Assembly (NCBI RefSeq): GCF_035046505.1
Contig: NC_089822.1
Location: 265,619,024 to 265,683,023, forward strand
DNA length: 64,000 nt
Source: Tiliqua scincoides
Taxonomy: Eukaryota; Chordata; Lepidosauria; Squamata; Scincidae
Direction: 5' to 3'
Every line of letters begins with the position of its first letter. The first letter of the stretch is position 1. Below, one piece after another: positions 1 through 12,983 of the stretch. The position numbers were made by a program, and so were the translations under genes. The notes under the pieces were generated by a model that did not search any database, was not told the origin of the DNA, and saw only the letters and a program-made list of their open reading frames with translations.

Positions 1-324
1 TTTATTCCTGTGGTGGCCAGCATAGGAGGGACACATGATTTCCAGATCACCTCCAGGGCTTGCTGCTCACACCTGTCACTTTACCAGCCTATTCTAAAAC
101 AAATGCAGAAACAGCCAACGTCACACTCACGGTTTTCTTGAATGATCAGATTGTGATACTACCTTGTGTTATGAACAACTGCATTATTGAGGAAGAGCTT
201 TTAGTCCCACATCAGCCAGAGGTAAGCCCAGGGATGTCTTAGCCCTGAAAACAGCTTTTCCACAAGCCTGAGCTTATTTGGAGAGGCTTTCAGGGGCAGA
301 GGGAAGCCCTTGGCTCATTTATCT
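1..324. other. Unassigned sequence at window edge
   Basis: No gene recognised. A short open stretch (about 60-242, plus) ends near a good donor-like GTAAGC at about 222-227, so a piece of an upstream exon is conceivable, but the peptide resembles no family I know. Confidence 0.3.
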
Positions 325-487
325 CAGTCCTGTCCACACTGACTGACAGGAGCTCTGCAGAGATTCAAGCTGGGACATCTCCCAGCCCTCCTTTCAATTG
401 GTGCAGGGGTCTTTACCAGCTATGGATGGATCCTCAGGTCTCTTGCATGCAAAGCAGGTTCTCGACCACTGTGCTATGGCTGCTCTG
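325..487 (-). repeat. tRNA-derived SINE, decayed
   Basis: Read on the minus strand, the right end starts with a tRNA-like head (GCCATAGCACAGTGG, then TTTGCATGCAA). It is followed by the body seen in other copies here: CCAGCC..., then GACTGACAGGAGCTC near the SINE tail. The same repeat lies at 58480-58663, in the same position relative to a KRAB-B-like exon. Confidence 0.7.
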
Positions 488-726
488 GATGATTGTGTTT
501 CTCCAGCGACTGCGCAGCTCATGGAGCGAAAAAGCAGGAGAAGGCCTTCTCTGCAGACCAATTCCTATGGGTCCGTGCAGCTGATTCTCCTGCATTTCCA
601 TGTGTGGGAGTTCAAAGTACTTGCCTCTTCTCCTGTTCGTGCCCTTTGTGTGGGATCAACCCAGGATCAGGTCCCTTTGGAAAACCTCAGTGCTTTGTAG
701 TGCTCATCTCCTTGTTTCCTTCTCAG

Positions 727-807
727 AAGAATCTGACTTCATTTCTAAGCTGGAAGAAAGAGAGTGTACATTTTTTCATGATCTTCAGGGAGAAGAGAAA
801 TCTGCAG
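727..807 (+). CDS. KRAB-B-like exon of zinc-finger gene 1 (5' partial gene)
   Basis: This 81-base exon lies between a pyrimidine-rich acceptor (...CCTTCTCAG) and a GT donor after ...TCTGCAG. Read in phase 1 it gives EESDFISKLEERE followed by an acidic stretch ending EEKSAG, matching the KRAB-B-like exons at 37134-37232 and 59345-59434. It ends in phase 1, which fits the zinc-finger exon at 3634, whose frame is open from its acceptor. The KRAB-A exon should lie left of the window. It is probably the exon joining the KRAB box to the finger exon of gene 1. The intron contains a CR1, two SINEs and an inverted KRAB relic. Confidence 0.65.
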
Positions 808-1049
808 GTGACTTGCTTATGCAGAGTCCTACTGAACACAGCAGAAGCTTCAACTCAGAGTGTGCTGGCTGAATTGGGGCCTTTCTGCATGATAGCCCCC
901 CCCCCTTTTTCAGGGATTTGTTGGCACTAGTTAGGATGAGTCAGCAAAGTACATCTCTGCCATTGTGAACTCGCACCCGCAAACTGCAGCTGGGCTGAGC
1001 TGTTGACTGACAGTGTCGGTGTGATCTGAGAGACGGGCTCTCTAACCCA

Positions 1050-2015
1050 CCACATAAGAACATAAGAACAGCTCCACTGGATCAGGCCATAGGCCCATCT
1101 AGTCCAGCTTCTTGTATCTCACAGCGGCCCACCAAATGCCCCAGGGAGCACACCAGATAACAAGAGACCTCATCCTGGTGCCCTTCCTTGCATCTGGCAT
1201 TCTGACATAGCCCATTTCTAAAATCAGGAGGTTGCACATACACATCATGGCTTGTACCCCGTAATGGATTTTTCCTACAGAAACTTGTCCAATCCCCTTT
1301 TAAAGGCGTCCAGGCTAGACGCCATCACCACATCCTGTGGCAAGGAGTTCCACAGACCGACCACACGCTGAGTAAAGAAATATTTTCTTTTGTCTGTCCT
1401 AACTCTCCCAACACTCAATTTTAGTGGATGTCCCCTGGTTCTGGTGTTATGTGAGAGTGTAAAGAGCATCTCCCTATCCACTCTGTCCATCCCCTGCATA
1501 ATTTTGTATGTCTCAATCATGTCCCCCCTCAGGCGTCTCTTTTCTAGGCTGAAGAGGCCCAAATGCCGTAGTCTTTCCTCATAAGGAAGGTGCCCCAGTC
1601 CCTTAATCATCTTAGTCACTCTCTTTTGCACCTTTTCCATTTCCACTATCTCTTTTTGGAGATGCGGCGACCAGAACTGGACACAATACTCCAGGTGTGG
1701 CCTTACCATCGATTTGTACAACGGCATTATAATACTAACCGTTTTGTTCTCAATACCCTTCCTAATGATCCCAAGCATAGAATTGGCCTTCTTCACTGCC
1801 GCCGCACATTGGGTCGACACTTTCATCGACCTGTCCACCACCACCCCAAGATCTCTCTCCTGATCTGTCACAGACAGCTCAGAACCCATCAGCCTATATC
1901 TAAAGTTTTGATTTTTTGCCCCAGTGTGCATGACTTTACACTTACTGACATTGAAGCCCATCTGCCTTTTTGCTGCCCATTCTGCCAGTCTGGAGAGATC
2001 CTTCTGTCGTCCCCC
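1050..2015 (-). mobile_element. CR1 LINE, 5'-truncated, reverse transcriptase C-terminus and 3' end
   Basis: The minus strand carries about 240 open codons of the CR1 ORF2 C-terminus. They run from KCKVMHTG through MVRPHLEYCVQFWSP, GLGHLPYEERLR and RLRGDMIETYKIMQG to VVGLWNSLPQDVVMASSLDA. The CR1 3' UTR follows and ends in CATAAGAACATAAGAAC repeats (read on plus at about 1053). The open frame implies a fairly young copy. The 5' part is absent, as usual for CR1. Confidence 0.9.
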
Positions 2016-2246
2016 TGACCCTTTTCCGAGCCAGGGAGTGGGAGGAGGCATAATGGAAGCGAGGTGGCTACCCTGCCCATCCACTTCCAGGGGGGCTGTC
2101 TCAATTGGCCTCTTGGAGGGGCCAGTGCTTTTTACTCGGCTGCCTGTTATGGAGCTTTAAAAGGTGCTGGATCCCAAGCGCACCACAGCCACATGAGTGC
2201 ATGGCTAGCAAACAGAACCCTGAGATCGACATGGGGTTGAACATGG

Positions 2247-2392
2247 GAAGCTGCCTTAAAGAGAGTCAGACTCTGGGTCTTTCTAGCTCAGTACTTTCTA
2301 CAAGGACTGGTAGAGGCTCTCCAGGGTTTCTGAGGGATCTTACCTGGCCCCACCTAGAGATGCTGCCAGAGGCTGAACCCTTCCCTTGAGCT
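2247..2392 (-). repeat. tRNA-derived SINE, partial
   Basis: The plus strand shows the family's body in reverse: GGAAGCTGCCTTA, AGTCAGACTCTGGG, CTAGCTCAGTACT, CTCTCCAGGGTTTC, then AGATGCTGCCAGAGGCTGAACCC. The tRNA head is largely missing. Confidence 0.65.
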
Positions 2393-2608
2393 ACATCATG
2401 TTGGAACTTCCTATCTCCTATATTTTTCCCTGATCCCCCCCTTAGTTATTGCCTATTTTTCTGTATTTTGGGCCCCCGGAGGCTTCTACTGGTTCAGCAC
2501 CCTGGAATGGACATTCTTTTTCCTGTGTGTGTTTGAAAATCACCATTGCCAGATACGCAGATGTGAATATGGGATCCTTCTCCGGTTCACGCAGCTCTTC
2601 TGATCTAC

Positions 2609-2773
2609 AGGGTACATGTCTAATCTTGTCTGATCTTGGAAGCTAAGTAGAGTTAGGCCTGGGCCAAGTATAAGTACTTGGCCGAGTATAAGTACTTGGA
2701 TGGGAGACCGCCTGGGAATACCGGGTGCTGTAGGCTTATACCATAGTCTTTCGAGACTGAAGGTTGCCAACCA
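2609..2773 (+). repeat. 5S-rRNA-derived SINE with LINE-type 3' tail
   Basis: The first two thirds match the vertebrate 5S rRNA gene: GATCTTGGAAGCTAAG, GGCCTGGG, ACTTGGATGGGAGACCGCC and GGGTGCTGTAGGC. These include counterparts of the internal A box and C box used by TFIIIA and Pol III. About 20 bases of the 5S start are missing, and a short AGTATAAGTACTTGG unit is doubled. The 5S part is fused to a tail containing CTTTCGAGACTGAAGGTTGC, which is also the 3' end of the LINE at 46.2 kb. A 10-base target-site duplication, TCTGATCTAC, flanks it (2599-2608 and 2774-2783), so it is a retroposed SINE and not a 5S gene. Confidence 0.9.
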
Positions 2774-2831
2774 TCTGATCTACCCTTCAGCTTCGTTGCT
2801 TTTGAAACTTCCCATCACTCAAAGGGGATTC

Positions 2832-2988
2832 TGTAGTCACTGGTTCCGAAGCTGTGAGGCATGATACCAGCCAGGGGAGCCGCAAAAAAATCCCACTGCC
2901 TATACAGTTGTAGCACTAATGGGGAGCTGTGGCCAATGACCCAGTAGGTCAAGGGAGCCACCAGTCAGAAAAGTTTGGGAACCACTGT
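2832..2988. repeat. hAT-like MITE fragment
   Basis: The right end reads (reverse) CAGTGGTTCCCAAACTTTTC and the left end CACTGGTTCCGAAGCTGTG. These are typical imperfect hAT-type ends, also seen at 21251 and 45121. Confidence 0.45.
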
Positions 2989-3144
2989 TATAGGTGATTG
3001 TTTAGGCCCAGCTCTGTCACAGGGAGGCAATGCAGGCAGGTCCTGGCTACCCGTTACCCTGGGGTACCATTACAGTGGTAAATGCAAACAGCGATCCATA
3101 CGTTTTTGCATCTACGAAAAAACAGCAAAGAGATTCCCATTTCC

Positions 3145-3265
3145 CTAGGGAAGTCACATTATTCTCCAGCATGATGTCTGCATGCAGTGCCTTCTGACTT
3201 GGATCCAGCCTGGCCCGTTTCTCCTTGGTGAGATACACAGCCTCCTCCTCAAAGGAGACTGGACA
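3145..3265 (-). pseudogene. Inverted KRAB-A exon relic
   Basis: On the minus strand an acceptor (CTTTTTTCCTTCAG) is followed by an open KRAB-A box. It starts CPVSFEEEAVYLTKEKRA, continues RLDPSQKALHADIMLENN and ends VTSLG. The length is 121 bases against 127 in the intact KRAB-A exons here, two codons short at ENYGN. The usual donor GTAAGG is replaced by GGAAAT, so normal splicing is not expected. The EEEW motif is lost. No finger exon on the minus strand goes with it. It is probably a leftover of a once-inverted gene copy. Confidence 0.75.
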
Positions 3266-3633
3266 CTGAAGGAAAAAAGTCACAGATCAACCCCACCCAG
3301 CAGATGCTGAAGTCAAGCTGCTGTCCTGGCCTTCCAGGTGATAAGATCAGAATGGCAGAGATATACTGTGTGGACTCATCCTAACCAGTGCCAGAAAAGA
3401 GGGGAGATGCTATTGTGGTGAAGGGTCCCCATTCTCCATTGTTCTGGTGCGAGGAGGCCTCCATATAGCTTGATGTGCACATCCACACACTCACGCATGC
3501 GTGCTCCAAATTCCTGGGAATCAATGCCTATGAATCCATTAGGGTTTACTTCTAAATATACATGCCTAGGAGTGTGCTTTAAGGGTTCCATTTCTCTGCT
3601 GCCCTCCTAATTAAAATTCTCTCTCTGTTCCAG

Positions 3634-5985
<2,352 letters not shown>

Positions 5986-7529
5986 CCAGATTCATGCTTT
6001 AAGGGTGGAAAGAGCTTCAATCACAAACCTCCCCTGGCAATAAAAAATAATCCATACTAGGCATTGCGGTATTGCATGTGCATTGTAATATCCATGAGAA
6101 CTAACATTCAGAAATACCTTATCAGAAGCACAACAGTTTTATCTACTCATAAGAGATGATAATCTAATGAAACTGCAGGTATGCCCTGGTATCTGTGGGG
6201 TTTCTGTTCTGTCCAGGAAATGCTGCAGTAGGGCATTAATCTTTTCTAGTTGTGGTTGAACGCATCTGGAGTTTGCCAGTCCTACTGAACTCCTTCAGGA
6301 GCCCCTTTCACCAACTCTGATGATGGCTAAAAAATGTTTTTGGGTAACATCCCATCTACCCACTCTTTTTCAGCTTCAGCCCCATTTTTCAGCTTCTTTG
6401 GATAAACAGTCATTGCTTTTCTTACAGTTGTTCCCCTTAAAACCTTCTTGTTCCCTAGGCTCAGTTCAGACATACAGGACATGACTAGATTTCTCTGTAC
6501 TTGGTTAATTTATGTTTCGTTACTCCAGGTGAATATGTGATTTCACTCTTTAGAAAATCATAGAATTATATCAGAGAATCATAGAGCTGGAAGGGTCCTG
6601 ATAGGTCATCAAGTCCAACCGCCTGCCTTACGCAGGAAGTCCTCTTAGAGCCTCTTGTGGAGCCTCTGCTTGAATATCGCTAGTGAGGGAAATCATTGTA
6701 TTTGAGCTGATGTTTAGGATATAAGAAAGTCTGGTCTGTGGAAGCCCATTCTCTTCATGTGACTGTCAACAATCAATGTCATGCATGTGTGAATCAGACC
6801 TTACAAAGAGCTTCATCAAGGTTGCTGCCTTGTGTGCCTTCAGACCATGGTGCATGTACCCATGAATAATGCATTTTCTGCACACCCATATATTGCATTT
6901 CCCATGTGAGTTGTGCCAGCAAGGGGTGGAGAGCCTTAGGTGTGGGGAATATACCAGGCCCTTACTATTACAGTAAGTAATAGTAATATTTTTACTTAAT
7001 ATTAATATTATTGCAGGCCCTTAATATTATTGCTATGTGCCTCACTTTACTTTTTCCTACTAGAGTCAATGTCAATGATTTACTGTTGTTTAAAGGGGGA
7101 AAAATATTCACTTACATGGTAGAGAAAGACAGGAGGTACACCAGGGCATTCATCATGGTGAACTTGCTCCTTGCTCCTGTAGCTTCACTTAGTTGGAATG
7201 GTATCTGATCTCCTCTGCGGCCTTGCTCATTCATCTCCATCATCCTTTCCTGGGTGGATGCAGTTATTAATCACATTGGAATGTAACAAAATAATTGAGA
7301 AACAGCTCATACTCTGTTGCTATCGTTGGAAATAAAGTTGATATAATTCTGAGGTTGGACTTTTCTGTTTACAGATGAAAGCGCAATTTTAAAATAAAAG
7401 AGAAGCAATATGAAAAAACAAAACCAAGAGTCACAAGCCTTTACATTTCAAACTTCAGGAGGAAAAAAAAAACAAGTTGCTGCTTCTCCCTTTTCCTAGC
7501 ATCCTTGTTGTCCACCTGCTTCATACAGA
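5986..7529. other. Intergenic, no gene; one old repeat
   Basis: No exon-like structure seen. At about 6565-6710 lies an old interspersed repeat of the AGAATCATAGAGCTGGAAGGG type, common in sauropsids and probably LINE-derived. An AT-rich stretch follows. Confidence 0.4.
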
Positions 7530-8345
7530 TTTCTGGGCAAGATACTGGGCATTTCTGGGCAAGGTGATTGAGCGGGTGGTCCAGAAGGTCCTGAACGAAG
7601 CTGTTTATCTGGATCCTTTTCAGTCTGGTTTCAGGCTGGGGTTTGGGACAGAGACTGCCTTGGTCGCCTTGGTGGATGGCATATGCTGGGGAATGGACAG
7701 GGGGAGTGCGTCCCTCTTAATTCTGCTGGACCTCTCAGTGGTCTTCGGCACCATCAACCATGGTGCCCTTCTGGATCAGCTGGCTGAGTTGGGGCTTGAA
7801 GGTACTGTTCTGCAATGGTTTGCTCCTTCCTGGCTGAGATCCCAGAAGGTGGTGCTGGAGGATGCTTGTTCAGCATCCTGGCCTCTTCGGTGTGGGGTGC
7901 TGCAAGGTTCCATTCTATCCCCCATGCTGTTCTACATGAAGCCGCTGGGAGAGGTCATTGGGAGGTTTAGGGTAGGGTGCCATCAATATGCTGATGACAC
8001 CCAGTTCTTTATCTCGTTTCCTCCTGATTCCGAGGAGGCAGTCAAAGTCCTGGACCGCTGTCTGGGGCTGTTGGGAATTGGATGTGGGTGAACAAGTTGA
8101 AATTTAAATCCTGATAAGACAGAGGTTCTGGTCCAGAAGTCCAAGGCTCGGGTATTGGAACTAATGTCCTGCTCTGAATAGGGTTGTACTCCCTCTGAAG
8201 GAGCAGGTCTGCAGCTTGAGGGTGATCCTGGATCCACAACTGCTCCTGTATTCCCAGGTAGCAGCGGTGGCCAGGCGAGCCTTTGCTCAGCTTCAGCTGA
8301 TTCGCCAGTTACAACCATACCTGGGTTGCTCAGACCTGGCCACCT
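7530..8345 (+). mobile_element. L2-like LINE fragment, reverse transcriptase domain
   Basis: The open stretch encodes reverse transcriptase motifs in order: FQSGFRLGFGTETALVALVD, LLILLDLSVVFGTINH, CGVLQGSILSPMLFY and CHQYADDTQFF (the YADD active site). After a stop near 8090 the homology goes on in shifted frames (AAGTTGAAATTTAAATCCTGATAAGAC, then LQLIRQLQPYLGCSDLA). L2 clade is my best reading; a sister clade is possible. It is broken by stops and frameshifts. It ends abruptly at a CR1 piece. Confidence 0.75.
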
Positions 8346-8690
8346 GGCCTTTAGAAAAGGTATTGAGAACAAAATGGCAAATATTCTAATGCCGTTGTAC
8401 AAATGGATGGTAAGGCCACACCTGGAGTATTGTGTCCAGTTCTGGTCGTCACATCTCAAAAAAGACATAGTGGAAATGGAAAAGGTGCAAAAGAGAGTGA
8501 CTAAGATGATTACGGGGCTGGGGCACCTTCCTTATGAGGAAAGGCTATGGCCTTTGGGCCTCTTCAGCCTAGAAAAGAGACGCCTGAGGGGGGACATGAT
8601 TGAGACATACAAAATTATGCAGGGGGTGGACAGAGTGGATAGGGAGATGCTCTTTACACTCTCACATAACACCAGAACCACCAGTTGTTC
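8346..8690 (+). mobile_element. CR1 LINE fragment joined to the L2-like element
   Basis: Encodes GIENKMANILMPLYKWMVRP through RLRGDMIETYKIMQGVDRVD to MLFTLSHNTRTT, the same region as the CR1 at 1050-2015. Both ends are missing: it starts inside ORF2 and stops before the 3' UTR, so this copy is internal and was not a simple 5'-truncated insertion. Confidence 0.85.
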
Positions 8691-9291
8691 AGATTACATT
8701 CAACATATACAGTTCACAGATTTTGAGCAGTCAGTAGGTGGTACTGCACTTTCAATTTTGCTCAAAACTGACCTCATCTCATAACCATCTCATGACATCA
8801 TCTTCAAGTATCCAAAAGAATCCTTGAAATGCAATTTACTTGCCATGGGGTTTGCGGGTTCAGCTAAAAAAAATTGCAGCCTTACGCCTTTCTCTGGGAA
8901 TCTGATCTTTGATGTTAACCGGAAATAGCTTTGATGTGAACTGGAAATGGCTTTATTATGTTAGTTACACTTGTTTAGGCACCAAACTGGTTTTAAAATA
9001 AGAAGAATAAGGAAAACGAAGCTGGCTAATATTTTCTATGAGATCTGGTGTAAATATTTGCTATAATACTGTTTCCAGTATTTGTGTGCAGCCTGTTGCT
9101 CTTAAAAAGCCTTCAAACCGATTTTAAAAGCACAAACATTTTTTTTTCCTCTTCTTCGGAGAACAAAGGCCTATTGATGCAAATGTATCAACATTGTTCT
9201 GCAGAGAACATCTGTGGCATGCGGCCAAGTTCAGCCAACCGCTTGACTTTTAAACCGAAACCATTTTTTTTCTCTTTAACTTACACATACA

Positions 9292-9650
9292 TGTTGGCAA
9301 CCTTCAGTCTCGAAAGACTGTGGTATACGCGAAGCCTGGGTAAAGAAGGTATGGAGGATACCCATGCAAATCCCCCCTCTCCACGTTGCTGGAATGATCC
9401 AATGGAAAGGCAGAAGCCGATACGGTTGGTTCCAGCGGCGTCGCAGGAGTTGCCAGAACGTGACTGTGTTCAGCCATGAACTGCCTCAGGGACTCCGGCT
9501 CCTGATTTTACCTTGAGGTTGACTCCTGAAGCCTTTTCCACAACTGGATATAGCCACAAGGCAGTGGAGGTTTGAGGTCAGAGTTTCCTTCTCTTAGATG
9601 AGGTGCCTTCCTAGGCTGACGAGTCCCATCTACCCGGGTATCTACATCTA
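9292..9650 (-). mobile_element. LINE 3' UTR copy with UUCG-hairpin tail
   Basis: The plus strand begins with GGCAACCTTCAGTCTCGAAAGACTG, the reverse of the tail shared by the 5S SINE (2.6 kb) and the LINE at 46.2 kb. About 330 bases of non-coding sequence follow that are not found elsewhere in the window. I read it as a 5'-truncated copy of a related LINE family's 3' UTR. The inner boundary is approximate. Confidence 0.55.
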
Positions 9651-9680
9651 CATCTTGGGTAGTAGTATCTACATCTACTG

Positions 9681-10039
9681 CAGGGGTGATCACACTTTTT
9701 TGGCTCGAGAGCTACTTTGAAACCCAGCAAGGCCCGGAGATCTACCAGAGTTTTTTTTTACAATGTTCGCGCCATCATAACATATAACATTTATGTGTAC
9801 AATGTATGTTGGTGTACCTTGAGCCCCACTGAGTATAACAGGACTTACTCCTGAGTAGACATGCCTAGGATTAGGCTGTGAGGCTGCAATCCTAGCCACA
9901 CTTACCTGGGACGTACAATGCGTCTTACTCCCAGCGTTTCCTCCCAGAGGCACCTGAAGGGGGGGTCGGCACTCCGCGATCTACTCATTTTGCCTCACGA
10001 TCTACCAGTAGATCGCGATCCACCTATTGAGCACCCCTT
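9681..10039. repeat. hAT-like MITE with 8-base target duplication
   Basis: The ends are CAGGGGTGATCA and (reverse) GGGGTGCTCAATAGG. Eight-base direct repeats ATCTACTG flank it (9673-9680 and 10040-10047), as expected of hAT transposition. The interior contains a CCTGAGTAGACATGCCTAGG-like segment common in reptile repeats. Confidence 0.8.
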
Positions 10040-10047
10040 ATCTACTG

Positions 10048-11961
10048 TATGCTTACACATACAGAAGGATCAGAAACATGCTGTTTATGTTTCAGGTGAG
10101 CATACTATAGCATAACTATGCCTTCCATTGGAGCAAGGCTATGAAGCAAGTTAAAACTAATCATTTAAGTAGGAGTTCATAAGCTTAATAATGTTATGTT
10201 AGGGGGAAAAGGATATGTATTTAGCATGACCAAAGCCAACCATTCATGTAAAGGCAGATCATTTAAACAGAGCAATATGTATGTGCTTAGGACAGTTCAG
10301 TTCATATGTTCACAAACATTGGTTCAGCAGATGCTCAAGCAGGCCCAGAAAAGCAATTTTGCTCTCCATCTGAGAGAGTCTGTTTGTACAAGAGGCAATA
10401 AAACTAAAGCAAAGGAATGCCCCCCTTGCTTTCTAAGCAGATGACACAGGGAAGTTTTAAAATATATCCCCTTCTGTTCTTCTGTTGTTTTTTTATAAAG
10501 GACAAAATTGCAGCGAACACCTAAGTCATTTAATCAGTACAAAACAAATGTTTAATAATGCAATGGGAAAATTAGTTCGGAAATAGGGAATAAGGTATGA
10601 ACTCAAATTGAACACTCCAAAGTGCTGGGCTGGGATGGTACAAAGAGACCTTCCAGTTGGAGATGGTCATAAACCAAAGGTGACAAAGTGATTAGATAAC
10701 AAGCTTCAAAGAGAAACTGCAATTACTCCCTTCTCTTGTTACAGGAATCCACAGCTTCCAGCCTGTGGACAAAGGAAAAATAGGATTTAAACAGATCCAG
10801 AATTTTGTAAGATTAAAAAAAATATATAACTAAATAAGTTTTCCAAAATTAGTAGAATCAGAAAGGTTTCAGCAACACCATGGTGTGTGGGTGCCTTGGG
10901 AAAATGTTACAGATTCTGCTACTGGCACTAATAAAATCTAATGAGAATTACCCGAGGTTATAAAATCATTAGCAAGGAGGTATCTGGAAGCTGTCAGGCT
11001 CTCACAGACTAGAAGAGAAGCATTTTGGATTCATTTTGGGCTTCTCTTTTAAGAATAAAATAAAGTTTGGCATCCATAAAAGAAGCTATGTTGCACCTAA
11101 GCTTCATGTTAAGACCACATAATTAGTATGATAGAGTTTTCTATCTCAGGAATGAAGCTTCTTCTGTATAGAAGCTGTATGAGCTTCACAGAATTAAGAA
11201 GCTTAATTAGAATGATGGATTAGACTAAAACAGAAGCAGGAGCATTTAAACTTGAAACCCTGCTCCAAAGGGAAAGCGAGTGATTAGACAACCTTCTCTA
11301 AAACAAAGCATGCACTTGGAGAGCTGTTTAAGGAGAAGTAGCACATGGGAAGTGTCACAGGATTACACAGTCAACAGGCATTAATCAATATGTAACAGTT
11401 ATTGCTTTAGACAGTAGCAATGTTAGTAATATTAAAGTGAATTCTAGCTTTTAAAAATTAGATAGATTAATAATAGGGAGAAGACTTAGGTCTGCCTCAA
11501 ATGAGCCCTGAGAAACAGATGCAGCACAGTTAATTTGGAATGTGGGACCCTTTATCTAAGCAAAGAATATTTCAAGTTTGTCAATTAACTAAGAGAATGC
11601 TCAGACTTCCCTGGCGCCACAGTATTTTTAATAAGAGAATAGTAAATCCTGGTTGACAGAACAGATATGAAACTTAGTGGATAATTAGGTAACTACAAAT
11701 CTTAAGTTGACAGAGACTCATTAGCAAAACATCTGGAGAATGTCAAGAGGGGCCCAGGTTGAAAATATTCCTAAAAAAACCCCACTGTATTCTAAAGTTA
11801 ATAGAGAAACAAAGACTTAGAAAATGCTTAAAAAAAACCTTGTTTAAAAGCAAAATATAGACTGTTCAAGATTAGTTTAAGTTAGTACATCCCAAGACAA
11901 ATAAAAGGAATCTAAACTCTAGTATGTAAGATGCATAAATAAATAAATAAATAGAGAATTA
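10048..11961. other. AT-rich stretch, no gene seen
   Basis: About 1.9 kb of AT-rich DNA with short open frames only. Several passages look like diverged repeats of one another (AGAAGCTTAATTAGAATG, AACAAGCTTCAAAGAG), but I cannot assign a family. Confidence 0.4.
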
Positions 11962-12649
11962 CAGTGGTGCCTCGCATAACGAAATTAATCCGTTCTGCGA
12001 GTCCTTTCGTTATGCGAGTTTTTCGTTTTGTGAAGCGCGTTTTCCCATAGGAATGCATTGAAGTTTAATTAATGCGTTCCTATGGGCAAGAAAAGTCAGA
12101 ACAAAGTCAAATTTGGTTTACAAAGTGTTTATTAAGTGCTCTTTAAAGGCATACATACTGTACAGAGGATTTCAAAAACGAGGGGGGGGGATGCTGAGTG
12201 GGGAGCTTGAAGGCTGTAATCCTATGCACACTTTCCTGGAAGCAAGCACAATGGGACTTACTTCTGAGGAGACACGCACAGGATTGTGCTCTAAGCTGGG
12301 GAGGACAGAGCAGCTGCACTCAATTGCTTGCTTTTGCTGTGATCATGGGGGGAAACGTGAAGGAAATGGGGCAGTGAGAGGGTGAATGAGCGATGGGGGG
12401 GATGCTGAGTGGGGAGTTTGAAGGCTGTAATCCTGTGCACACTTTCCTGGGAGCAAGCACAATGGGACTTACTTACATAAACTGACATGAAGATCCCCCC
12501 CTTAAGACAAAACAAAACAAAACAAAAATTCGTCTTGTGAAGCATGGGTCATAAAAGTTCGTTGTGCGAGTCACCAAAAATCGCAAAACGCTTTCGTTAT
12601 GCGAGTTTTTCGGTGCGCGAGGCATTCGTTATGCCAGGTACCACTGTAT
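11962..12649. repeat. Tigger/pogo-like non-autonomous element
   Basis: Terminal inverted repeats CAGTGGTGCCTCGCATAACG and (reverse) CAGTGGTACCTGGCATAACG, each next to TA, the expected target duplication. The sub-terminal parts are also inverted (TTTCGTTATGCGAGTTTTTCG near both ends). No transposase frame. A segment GATGCTGAGTGGGGAG... is doubled inside (about 12188 and 12400, 212 bases apart). Confidence 0.8.
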
Positions 12650-12983
12650 TCAGAAATCAGCTCTGAATGGGATAGAGGCACAGTGCCACCTACAGGATGT
12701 TAAAAACAGTGTTTTCCGAAAAAATGCATTTTTCAGATATGCAGGTAACCTGAGATTCTCCCTCCATATATGGCAATCAAAGGAAGCTCCATTTCTGATA
12801 TCACCAGCTCTTCAGCCAATGATAGTGGGGTTTTCCAGACAAAGAGACTAGGAGTATTTAAACTGAAACATACATTGGAACATTGCTATTCTCTGGAGGC
12901 ACTGAGAGTTACCACAGCTCTCTGTGCTCCCCATTTTGAACCACCAAGAGAAGCCCATTGCTGGCAATGAATAAAGTTTGAAA

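Noticed and set aside
60-242. An exon at the left edge
   Set aside because: There is a donor-like site but no family resemblance and no visible acceptor; reported only as unassigned.
1590-2018. Plus-strand open frame over the CR1
   Set aside because: Antisense of the CR1 reverse transcriptase frame.
2609-2773. A 5S rRNA gene
   Set aside because: The start is missing, an internal block is doubled, and it ends in a LINE tail with a target duplication; it is a SINE.
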